Origin: Paracoccaceae bacterium
GTDB lineage: Bacteria > Pseudomonadota > Alphaproteobacteria > Rhodobacterales > Rhodobacteraceae
Assembly: GCA_026997055.1 (NCBI GenBank)
Contig: JALWJU010000197.1
Location: forward strand, 1-5,858
Length of the DNA: 5,858 bases
Reading direction: 5' to 3'
Under the pieces are notes generated by a model, which had not been told where the DNA came from, did no database searches, and saw only the letters and a list, made by a program, of their open reading frames with translations. Made by a program: the position numbers and the translations under genes. Positions 1 to 5,858 of this stretch are shown in pieces (the stretch's first letter is position 1; each line of letters opens with the position of its first letter).

Positions 1-1
1 G

Positions 2-1186
2 CAGGAGCCGCGCATTCGCAATTTCACCCTCAATTTCGGCCCCCAGCACCCGGCCGCGCACGGGGTGCTGCGCCTGGTGCTGGAGCTTGACGGCGAGATC
101 GTCGAGCGGGCGGATCCGCATATCGGCCTTCTGCATCGCGGCACCGAAAAGCTGATGGAGAGCCGCACCTATCTGCAATGCCTGCCCTATTTCGACCGGC
201 TCGATTATGTGGGCACGATGAATCAGGAGCATGTCTGGTGCCTGGCGATCGAAAAGGCGACCGGCATCGAGGTGCCGCGCCGCGCGAGCCTCATCCGGGT
301 GCTGTATCTGGAGATCGGCCGCATCCTCAACCACCTGCTGAACGTCACCACCCAGGCGCTCGACGTGGGCGCGCTGACCCCGCCGGTCTGGGGCTTCGAG
401 CAGCGCGAACTGCTGATGGAATTCTACGAGCGCGCTTCCGGCGCGCGCCTGCATGCGGCCTATTTCCGCCCCGGCGGCGTGCATCAGGACCTGCCGCCGG
501 AGCTGCTCGACGATATCGACGCCTGGTGCGAGCAGTTTCCGAAATTCCTCGACGATCTCGACGGGCTGCTGACCGAGAACCGCATCTTCAAGCAGCGCAA
601 CGTCGATATCGGCGTGGTCAGCGAAAAGGACATCCTCGACTGGGGCTTTTCCGGGGTGATGGCGCGCGGATCGGGCCTCGCCTGGGACCTGCGCCGCTCG
701 CAGCCCTACGAGCTTTATGACGAATTCGACTTCGAGATCCCCGTGGGCAAGCATGGCGACTGCTATGACCGCTACCTCGTGCGCATGGAGGAGATGCGCC
801 AGAGCGTGAAGATCATGCGGCAGGCCACCGCCAAGCTGCGCGCGCCCGAGGGCCAGGGCGACGTGCTCGCGCGCGGCAAGCTCGCGCCCCCGCGCCGCGG
901 CGAGATGAAAAGCTCCATGGAAGCGCTTATCCACCATTTCAAGCTCTATACCGAGGGCTTCCGCGTGCCCGCCGGCGAGGTCTATGCCTGCGCCGAGGCG
1001 CCCAAGGGCGAGTTCGGCGTCTATCTCGTGAGCGACGGCACCAACAAGCCCTACCGCGCCAAGATCCGTGCGCCCGGATTCCTCAGCCTGCAGGCGATGG
1101 ACCATATCGCGCGGGGCCACCAGCTCGCCGACGTGGCCGCGATCATCGGCTCGCTCGACGTGGTGTTCGGGGAGATCGACCGATGA
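2..1186 (+). CDS. nuoD: NADH-quinone oxidoreductase subunit D (49 kDa subunit), 5'-truncated by window edge
   Basis: NuoD is the [NiFe]-hydrogenase-large-subunit-like protein of the peripheral arm of complex I. With NuoB it forms the quinone-reducing cavity next to the membrane. The reading frame is open from base 2, so the true start lies upstream. A GTG at 65 falls inside the conserved GPQHPAAHGVLRL motif and cannot be the start. 394 residues are present; the family is about 400-410, so only some 10-18 are missing. Counting from base 2, His20 of HPAAHG and Tyr69 of LPYFDRLDYV match the conserved quinone-head-group His and Tyr of the family (T. thermophilus His38 and Tyr87, the same 49-residue spacing). 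The motifs FRPGGVHQDLP and CYDRYLVRMEEM and the typical end DVVFGEIDR are intact. The stop overlaps the next start (ATGA, 1183-1186), which suggests translational coupling. Assignment is essentially certain. Confidence 0.98.
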   Translation, partial: QEPRIRNFTLNFGPQHPAAHGVLRLVLELDGEIVERADPHIGLLHRGTEKLMESRTYLQCLPYFDRLDYVGTMNQEHVWCLAIEKATGIEVPRRASLIRVLYLEIGRILNHLLNVTTQALDVGALTPPVWGFEQRELLMEFYERASGARLHAAYFRPGGVHQDLPPELLDDIDAWCEQFPKFLDDLDGLLTENRIFKQRNVDIGVVSEKDILDWGFSGVMARGSGLAWDLRRSQPYELYDEFDFEIPVGKHGDCYDRYLVRMEEMRQSVKIMRQATAKLRAPEGQGDVLARGKLAPPRRGEMKSSMEALIHHFKLYTEGFRVPAGEVYACAEAPKGEFGVYLVSDGTNKPYRAKIRAPGFLSLQAMDHIARGHQLADVAAIIGSLDVVFGEIDR

Positions 1187-1554
1187 GCCTGCCGCTCTCC
1201 CTGCTGCTGCTCGGCTGGGCGATGGTCCTGAGCGTGGCCTGGCTGGCCTGGACCTTCTGGCGCGACAGCGAAGCGGGGCTGGCGCTGACCACCCACCGGG
1301 TCGAGCAGCTGCCCCGGGTGATGGTCAACCGCTATTTCGTCATCTTCATGTTCATGGGCGGCGCGCTGGCCTCGCGCGATCCCCTGTGGATCGCCTATGC
1401 CTTCGCGGTCACGGCCATCGCCCCGCTGTGGGATGCCCTGATCTATCGCAAGGCGGGCCAGCCGTATCGAAAGCATCTTGTCGCGGCCCTGTCCAGTGCT
1501 CTGGTGGCGGGCTGGGCCGGATATGTTTCCCAGGCAAGCGAGGTAACAGCATGA
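1183..1554 (+). CDS. Small multi-pass membrane protein of unknown function in nuo operon (123 aa)
   Basis: I do not recognise the family. The 123-residue product is strongly hydrophobic, with likely membrane segments at about residues 4-26, 50-64, 67-86 and 96-115; the two middle ones are short and could be a hairpin. Between the first and second lies a polar loop with the motif THRVEQLPRVMVNRY, and Trp/Tyr/Arg residues sit at the probable membrane borders (WTFWRD, DALIYRK). The start is supported by GGGGAG at 1169-1174, 8 nt upstream, and by the ATGA overlap with nuoD. It overlaps the next gene by another ATGA (1551-1554). Position and spacing make co-expression with complex I very likely. 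A role in assembly or as a lineage-specific accessory subunit is inference only; no catalytic or cofactor motif is visible. Confidence 0.85.
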   Translation: MSLPLSLLLLGWAMVLSVAWLAWTFWRDSEAGLALTTHRVEQLPRVMVNRYFVIFMFMGGALASRDPLWIAYAFAVTAIAPLWDALIYRKAGQPYRKHLVAALSSALVAGWAGYVSQASEVTA

Positions 1555-1904
1555 AATCTTTTTACCTGACCCCGGCATTCGCCGCCCCGGCTCTCGCGGC
1601 CTTTCTCGCCTTGCCGGGCGCGCTTGCGGCCCAGAGCCTGCCCGAAGGGGTGAGCGAGGCGGATGTGGAGAGCTTCCGCGCCGCCGTGGTCGCGGCGGGC
1701 TGCGAGATCCGCGAAGAGGCCCAGGCCGGTTCGGTGGAAGAGGCGACCGGCTTTGACGAAGACAAGCTCGGGGCGCTGGTCGAATACCTGGTCGCCACCG
1801 GCGAGATGATCTACACCCCGGGCCTGCCCGGCCTCGGCATGGAAAACGACCAATGCCCCGGCAGCGACGGCGATGACGAAAATGACGATGACGACGATGA
1901 CTGA
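1551..1904 (+). CDS. Small exported acidic protein with poly-Asp tail (117 aa, unknown function)
   Basis: The start at 1551 overlaps the stop of the upstream gene (ATGA) and is preceded by a GAGG core at 1540-1543. The same frame is open far upstream to 1068, but that extension only reads through nuoD and the membrane-protein gene. The product begins with a Sec-type signal peptide: hydrophobic core at about residues 9-22, likely cleavage after Ala26 in the GALA/AQ context. The mature part is about 91 residues, acidic, with two cysteines (Cys51 in AAGCEI, Cys102 in DQCPGSD) that could form a disulfide in the periplasm. It ends in a run of Asp/Glu/Asn (residues 107-117). The middle (SVEEATGFDEDKLGALVEYL) looks like a small helical domain. 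No family is identified with confidence. A metal-binding or electrostatic role for the tail is speculation. Confidence 0.82.
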   Translation: MKSFYLTPAFAAPALAAFLALPGALAAQSLPEGVSEADVESFRAAVVAAGCEIREEAQAGSVEEATGFDEDKLGALVEYLVATGEMIYTPGLPGLGMENDQCPGSDGDDENDDDDDD

Positions 1905-1912
1905 GACATCCG

Positions 1913-1935
1913 GCGGCGGGCGGCCTGCCTGCCGC
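1913..1935 (+). other. Intergenic hairpin upstream of nuoE
   Basis: The 56-nt gap between the acidic exported protein and nuoE contains an inverted repeat. Bases 1913-1921 pair with 1927-1935, giving a 9-bp GC-rich stem with one G-U pair (G1918-U1930) and a 5-nt loop, GGCCT. No T-run follows, so it is not a classic intrinsic terminator. It could be an RNA processing or stability element inside the operon, or chance in GC-rich DNA. Confidence 0.4.
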
Positions 1936-1960
1936 GGGGCATTCCGGGGAAAGAACTGAC

Positions 1961-3082
1961 ATGCTGCGCCGCCTCTATCGAGAACAACCGGAGAGCTTCG
2001 CCTTTACCCCGGAGAACCGGGCCTGGGCCGAAGCCCAGATCAGCAAGTATCCCGAGGGCCGCCAGGCCAGCGCGGTGATCGCGCTTTTGTGGCGCGCCCA
2101 GGAGCAGGAGGGCTGGCTCACGCGCCCGGCGATCGAATACGTCGCCGACATGCTGGGCATGGATTACATCCGGGCGCTGGAGGTGGCGACCTTCTACTTC
2201 ATGTTCCAGCTCAAGCCCGTGGGCTCGGTCGCCCATTTCCAGATCTGCGGCACGCTTTCCTGCATGATCACCGGCGCGCCGGACCTGATTGCCATCTGCA
2301 AGGAGCGCATCGCGCCTGAGCCCCACACGCTTTCGCCCGACGGGCGCTTTTCCTGGGAGGAGGTCGAGTGCCTCGGCGCCTGCGCCAACGCGCCCATGGC
2401 CCAGATCGGCAAGGATTACTACGAGGACCTGACGCCGGAGGCCTTCATCGCCCTGCTCGACGAATTCGATGCCGGGCGCGTGCCGGTGCCGGGGCCGCAG
2501 AACGGCCGCTACGCCGCCGAGCCGCTCTCGGGGCTGACCACGCTCACCGAGCACGAAAGCGGCCGCACCCAGTACAATGCCAGCGTCCAGCGCGCGGTCG
2601 ATCTCGGCGACACGATCAAGCGCATCGACGGCAGCGAGGTGCCGCTGAGCGCTCCCTGGCGCGATGGCCGGGGCAAGGGAGCGGGAGCGAAGGCCAGGGC
2701 AAGGCCCGCCGCGAAGCCGGCGCCGGAAAAGGCTGCGAAAAAGCCGGCGAAAAAGACCGCGAAAAAGGCCGCCAGGCCCGAAACCGCCGCCACCGGCACC
2801 CGCCCCGAGGCGCTGAAAGCCCCGCGCGAGGGCGGCGCCGACGATCTCAAGATGATCAGGGGCGTCGGCCCCAAGCTCGAAAAGCTGCTGCATCGTCTCG
2901 GCTTCTTCCATTTCGACCAGATCGCCAAATGGAGCGCCGAGGAAATCGCCTGGGTGGACGAAAATCTCGAGGGCTTCAAGGGCCGGGTCAGCCGCGACGA
3001 GTGGGTGAAACAGGCGAAGATCCTAGCCGAGGGCGGCACCACCGAGTTTGCACGGAAGGTAAAGAAGGGCGACGTCTACTGA
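1961..3082 (+). CDS. nuoE: NADH-quinone oxidoreductase subunit E (24 kDa subunit) with basic linker and C-terminal helix-hairpin-helix-like module
   Basis: NuoE is the thioredoxin-fold [2Fe-2S] (cluster N1a) subunit of the NADH-dehydrogenase module, partnering NuoF on the cytoplasmic side. Residues about 12-170 are the normal subunit. The cluster ligands are all present: Cys96-x4-Cys101 (ICGTLSC) and Cys137-x3-Cys141 (CLGAC), after the typical VATFYFMFQLKPVG stretch. Residues 171-235 (through PLSAPWRD) resemble the alphaproteobacterial tail. Beyond this, residues 237-280 form a basic Lys/Ala/Pro-rich linker, reminiscent of histone-H1-like tails. Residues 281-373 form a compact module with a GVGPKLEKLL hairpin motif (301-310), of the type found in HhH/H3TH proteins (COG3743-like) and in extended alphaproteobacterial ribosomal protein L21. 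At 373 residues it is far longer than E. coli NuoE (about 166) or Paracoccus (about 240). The start has only a modest upstream GGGGA (1946-1950). The tail recurs in the next gene. Confidence 0.96.
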   Translation: MLRRLYREQPESFAFTPENRAWAEAQISKYPEGRQASAVIALLWRAQEQEGWLTRPAIEYVADMLGMDYIRALEVATFYFMFQLKPVGSVAHFQICGTLSCMITGAPDLIAICKERIAPEPHTLSPDGRFSWEEVECLGACANAPMAQIGKDYYEDLTPEAFIALLDEFDAGRVPVPGPQNGRYAAEPLSGLTTLTEHESGRTQYNASVQRAVDLGDTIKRIDGSEVPLSAPWRDGRGKGAGAKARARPAAKPAPEKAAKKPAKKTAKKAARPETAATGTRPEALKAPREGGADDLKMIRGVGPKLEKLLHRLGFFHFDQIAKWSAEEIAWVDENLEGFKGRVSRDEWVKQAKILAEGGTTEFARKVKKGDVY

Positions 3083-3088
3083 CGCCGG
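2801..3088 (+). repeat. Direct repeat copy A (nuoE 3' end)
   Basis: This segment encodes residues 281-373 of NuoE plus the stop and six further bases, and aligns without gaps to 3760-4047. By hand I count 39 mismatches over the 282 coding bases (about 86% identity) and 17 differences in 93 residues (about 82%). The last 34 bases, 3055-3088, are identical to 4014-4047, including the stop codon and the bases just after it. This indicates a segmental duplication, or later gene conversion, rather than convergence. Confidence 0.93.
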
Positions 3089-3097
3089 GTATCGCAT

Positions 3098-3163
3098 GAC
3101 GCAGGCAAGACACGACAAGCACGACAAGCACGACGGGCCCGCGAAGGCCCCGGCGCCTGCGTC
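3098..3163 (+). promoter_or_regulatory. Long-range inverted repeat in the nuoE downstream gap
   Basis: The 116-nt gap after nuoE contains a perfect 9-bp inverted repeat, GACGCAGGC (3098-3106) and GCCTGCGTC (3155-3163), enclosing 48 nt. Inside is a smaller hairpin, GGGCC (3135-3139) with GGCCC (3146-3150) around a CGCGAA loop. Only TTT follows the outer stem (the T of GTC plus two), so an intrinsic terminator would be weak. It could be a partial terminator that sets different levels of upstream and downstream genes, or an RNase-protecting structure. The pairing is seen directly; the function is inferred. Confidence 0.5.
3111..3134 (+). repeat. Short tandem repeat, 9-bp unit CACGACAAG, about 2.7 copies
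   Basis: Two exact copies of CACGACAAG (3111-3119, 3120-3128) are followed by a partial third, CACGAC (3129-3134). They lie in the loop of the larger inverted repeat, ahead of the 280-residue gene. This is the only noticeable repeat in that gap. Replication slippage or a small binding array are both possible. Confidence 0.75.
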
Positions 3164-3198
3164 TTTCACGAGTACATGCAACAACGGGGAGTGGCACG

Positions 3199-4041
3199 AT
3201 GGATGAAGAAAACAAGGGCATCTTTTCCTGCAGGGGGATGAGCTGGATTACCGGGGCATTGCTGGGCTTTGCCGCCTATCTGCTCCTGCGCGGGCGCTGG
3301 GAGACGGGCTTCCTGCTCGCCCTGATCGTCGCCCTGGCCGTCCTGGTCGCCGTCGCCCTGCTGCTGCAGGCGATCTTCTGCCGCGAGGTCGAGGAGACCG
3401 AGGGCGGCTATGCCGCCATGGCCGCCAAGCGCAGCGCCGAGCGCAAGCAATACGAGGCCGAGCGCGCCGCGGCAAAGGCGCAGAAGGCGGAAGCCGCCGC
3501 CGAGGCGGAGGCTGAAGCAGAGGCTGCGGCCGAGGCAAAGGCCGCCGCCGAGGCAAAGGCCGCCGCCGAAGCCGCCGCCGAGGCCGAGAAGGTCGCTGCG
3601 GCTGCCGCCGAGGCCGAGAAGGCTGTTGCCGAGGCCGAGAAGGCCGCTGCGGCGGAGAAGGCGGAGAAGGCCGCTGCGGCGGAGAAGGCCGAGAAGGCCG
3701 GGAAGGCCGCCGCCAGCCCCGCGGCCGAGAAGCCGGCGCCGCCGCCCGCTTCCGACGGCAGGCCCGAGGCGCTTGACGGCCCGCGCGCGGGCGGCGCCGA
3801 CGATCTCAAGATGATCAAGGGCGTCGGCCCCAAGCTCGAACAGCTTCTGCATTCGCTGGGGATCTACCATTTCGACCAGATCGCCGCCTGGGGCGAGGCC
3901 GAAATCGCCTGGATGGACGAAAATCTCAAGGGCTTCAGGGGCCGCGTGAGCCGCGACGAATGGGTGAAGCAGGCCAGGATCCTCGCCGAGGGCGGCACCA
4001 CCGAATTCGCGCAGAAGGTAAAGAAGGGCGACGTCTACTGA
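3199..4041 (+). CDS. Membrane-anchored protein with Ala/Glu/Lys-rich helix and NuoE-like C-terminal helix-hairpin-helix module (280 aa)
   Basis: The start is supported by GGGGAG at 3186-3191, 7 nt upstream. Two membrane segments (about residues 15-31 and 37-60) are joined by a short RGRWET turn, so both termini are probably on the same, cytoplasmic, side. Residues about 75-175 are a highly charged Ala/Glu/Lys/Arg-rich stretch expected to form a long single helix or coiled coil, similar in style to TolA. A short Pro-rich hinge (EKPAPPPASDG, 177-187) leads to residues 188-280, a near copy of the NuoE C-terminal module, with GVGPKLEQLL at 208-217. The module family is related to HhH/H3TH domains that often bind nucleic acid; whether this copy does is unknown. 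The gene sits between nuoE and nuoF, so co-expression with complex I is likely. The membrane anchor plus shared module suggests tethering or assembly, but that is inference. Confidence 0.9.
   Translation: MDEENKGIFSCRGMSWITGALLGFAAYLLLRGRWETGFLLALIVALAVLVAVALLLQAIFCREVEETEGGYAAMAAKRSAERKQYEAERAAAKAQKAEAAAEAEAEAEAAAEAKAAAEAKAAAEAAAEAEKVAAAAAEAEKAVAEAEKAAAAEKAEKAAAAEKAEKAGKAAASPAAEKPAPPPASDGRPEALDGPRAGGADDLKMIKGVGPKLEQLLHSLGIYHFDQIAAWGEAEIAWMDENLKGFRGRVSRDEWVKQARILAEGGTTEFAQKVKKGDVY
3637..3690 (+). repeat. 27-bp in-frame tandem repeat in the helical linker
   Basis: Two consecutive 27-base units (3637-3663 and 3664-3690) each encode EKAAAAEKA and differ only at the last base. A decayed third unit (EKAGKA) follows. 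Upstream, residues about 97-146 contain looser EAKAAA, EAEA and AEAEKA repeats. The pattern shows the linker growing by in-frame slippage, so its length probably varies among strains. Confidence 0.8.
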
Positions 4042-4047
4042 CGCCGG
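3760..4047 (+). repeat. Direct repeat copy B (3' end of the 280-residue gene)
   Basis: This is the second copy of the 288-bp segment at 2801-3088, encoding residues 188-280 of the membrane-anchored protein, its stop codon and six following bases. The spacing between copies is 959 bp, start to start. Recombination between them would delete the linker and both membrane segments while leaving an intact reading frame. Confidence 0.93.
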
Positions 4048-4051
4048 AGGG
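4046..4051 (+). promoter_or_regulatory. Ribosome binding site deciding the start of the small membrane protein
   Basis: GGAGGG lies 9 nt before the ATG at 4061 but directly abuts the ATG at 4052. A Shine-Dalgarno sequence needs several bases of spacing, so 4061 is the better start. It falls just at the end of direct repeat copy B. Confidence 0.75.
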
Positions 4052-4060
4052 ATGAAAAGC

Positions 4061-4288
4061 ATGGCAACCGATCCGCAAAAGAAGGGCCCGGATGGCAGGA
4101 TGGTGGCGCTCGTCATCGCCGCGACCGGCCTGTTCTGGATCGGCGCCACCTGGGCGGGCGGGCAGTTCGGCTGGAGCACGCGCATCCGCGCCCTGATGGA
4201 CCTGATCGCGCTGGCGGGGTTCGTCTTTGCCCTGATCACCCTGGCCCGGCTGGTGCGGGCACAAAGGAACGAAGGCCCGAAAGGCTGA
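4061..4288 (+). CDS. Small two-helix membrane protein, DUF5337-like (75 aa)
   Basis: The start at 4061 (MATDPQKKG) is preferred over the in-frame ATG at 4052 because of the GGAGGG spacing; the longer form would have 78 residues. A short charged N-terminus precedes two membrane segments (about residues 14-33 and 43-66), separated by GGQFGWSTRIRA and followed by a basic tail (RLVRAQRNEGPKG). The pattern of a W/G-rich turn, an Arg pair and DLIALAGF resembles, from memory, the DUF5337 family of small Rhodobacteraceae membrane proteins found in nuo operons; I could not confirm this by search. By the positive-inside rule both termini are cytoplasmic. The stop is only 15 nt before nuoF and overlaps its ribosome binding site, so the two are tightly coupled. 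Function is unknown; an accessory complex I role is inferred from position. Confidence 0.83.
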   Translation: MATDPQKKGPDGRMVALVIAATGLFWIGATWAGGQFGWSTRIRALMDLIALAGFVFALITLARLVRAQRNEGPKG

Positions 4289-4303
4289 GGAAGGAAGAAC
4301 GCG

Positions 4304-5596
<1,293 letters not shown>

Positions 5597-5632
5597 GGGC
5601 CGGCGGCATGATTTCGCGCATATCCAGCGGCA

Positions 5633-5677
5633 AACCGGCGGGAAGGGGGGCATCCCGCGCCCTTCCGGGCGCCGGTT
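5633..5677 (+). terminator. Strong hairpin downstream of nuoF (possible terminator or attenuator)
   Basis: AACCGGCG (5633-5640) pairs with CGCCGGTT (5670-5677), and GGAAGGG (5641-5647) pairs with CCCTTCC (5660-5666). This gives 15 bp of stem with a single 3-nt bulge (GGG, 5667-5669). The 12-nt loop contains a further GGG-CAT-CCC mini-hairpin. The tail is TTATTGCAT, too T-poor for a typical intrinsic terminator. It starts 36 nt after the nuoF stop and ends 56 nt before the next likely start. It may partially terminate or stabilise the upstream transcript. The structure is clear; the role is inferred. Confidence 0.55.
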
Positions 5678-5733
5678 ATTGCATGACAGGGGCGCGCGCG
5701 TCCTTCTCCCTTGCATCAGCAAAGGAGAAGATC

Positions 5734-5858
5734 ATGCCGAAAGGAATCATGGCGAAAACAGCGACATGCCTGCTCGGTGCCGCGGCCCTTGTCGCGGCGG
5801 GCGCTGCGGGTGCGGCGGGCGCCGCGGCGACGGCCTCTGCCCCGGTCACCGACTGGAG
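5734..5858 (+). CDS. Start of an exported protein, truncated by window edge
   Basis: AAAGGAGA (5721-5728) precedes an ATG at 5734. The 41 complete codons visible encode a signal-peptide-like N-terminus: MPKGIMAK, then a long Ala/Gly/Leu-rich hydrophobic stretch (about residues 9-33), then ATASAPVTDW. Cleavage may fall near the ASA/PV junction. Cys12 lies inside the hydrophobic stretch and is not a good lipobox position. An ATG at 5749 (second Met, AAGGA just upstream) is an alternative start. The frame is also open back to an ATG at 5608, but that would put about 42 residues before the signal peptide and read through the hairpin. Too little is visible to name a family. It lies where Rhodobacterales nuo operons often carry small unknown genes between nuoF and nuoG. 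Confidence 0.65.
   Translation, partial: MPKGIMAKTATCLLGAAALVAAGAAGAAGAAATASAPVTDW

Noticed and set aside
1068..1550. Upstream extension of the exported acidic protein
   Set aside because: The open frame reads through nuoD and the membrane-protein gene in another frame. The signal peptide and ATGA-coupled start at 1551 fix the real start.
1811..2911. 366-codon minus-strand frame opposite nuoE
   Set aside because: It is antisense to a confidently identified NuoE, and its product is low-complexity and Arg/Gly/Leu-rich.
2368..3099. 243-codon plus-strand frame overlapping nuoE
   Set aside because: The Arg/Gly-rich product is an out-of-frame shadow of the nuoE tail and has no plausible domain.
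3166..4239. 357-codon minus-strand frame opposite the 280-residue gene
   Set aside because: It is the mirror of the Ala/Glu/Lys repeat, giving Leu/Gly-rich low-complexity sequence. The + strand frame has a ribosome binding site, membrane segments and a conserved C-terminal module.
5608..5733. In-frame upstream ATG at 5608 for the last gene
   Set aside because: There is no stop between 5608 and 5734, and AGGGG at 5595-5599 could serve as a weak binding site. However, it would place about 42 residues ahead of a signal peptide and translate through the hairpin. AAAGGAGA before 5734 is better.
5678..5733. Possible promoter after the hairpin (TTGCAT elements at 5679-5684 and 5711-5716)
   Set aside because: TTGCAT occurs twice but no matching -10 element at proper spacing is visible. 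The evidence is insufficient.

Overview
The window is a piece of a proton-pumping NADH:quinone oxidoreductase (respiratory complex I, nuo) operon. All genes are on the + strand and the coding sequence is visibly GC-rich. Gene order, the interspersed small unknown genes, and a NuoE carrying a long C-terminal extension point to an alphaproteobacterium, most likely of the Rhodobacterales (Rhodobacter/Paracoccus relatives). This assignment comes from gene content and recalled family features, not from a database search.

Layout: (1) nuoD, missing only its first few codons. (2) A 123-residue multi-pass membrane protein and (3) a 117-residue exported acidic protein. Genes 1-3 are chained by two ATGA stop/start overlaps. 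(4) nuoE, with the normal thioredoxin-like [2Fe-2S] domain followed by a basic Lys/Ala/Pro linker and a helix-hairpin-helix-type module. (5) A 280-residue protein with two membrane segments, a long Ala/Glu/Lys-rich helix and a near copy of the NuoE C-terminal module. (6) A 75-residue two-helix membrane protein (DUF5337-like). (7) nuoF, complete. (8) The start of a signal-peptide-bearing protein that runs off the right edge.

NuoE and NuoF form most of the NADH-oxidising part of complex I: FMN and the N3 [4Fe-4S] cluster in NuoF, the N1a [2Fe-2S] cluster in NuoE. NuoD forms the floor of the quinone-reducing cavity. The remaining genes are accessory genes of unknown function embedded in the operon. 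The most unusual element is the repeated C-terminal module: 93 residues, about 82% identical by hand alignment, one copy fused to a soluble complex I subunit and the other to a membrane anchor two domains away. The DNA of the two copies is about 86% identical and remains identical through the stop codon into the 3' flank.

Three intergenic stretches contain inverted repeats: before nuoE, between nuoE and the 280-residue gene, and after nuoF. The last is the strongest. I saw no tRNA, rRNA, CRISPR array, insertion sequence or convincing promoter.
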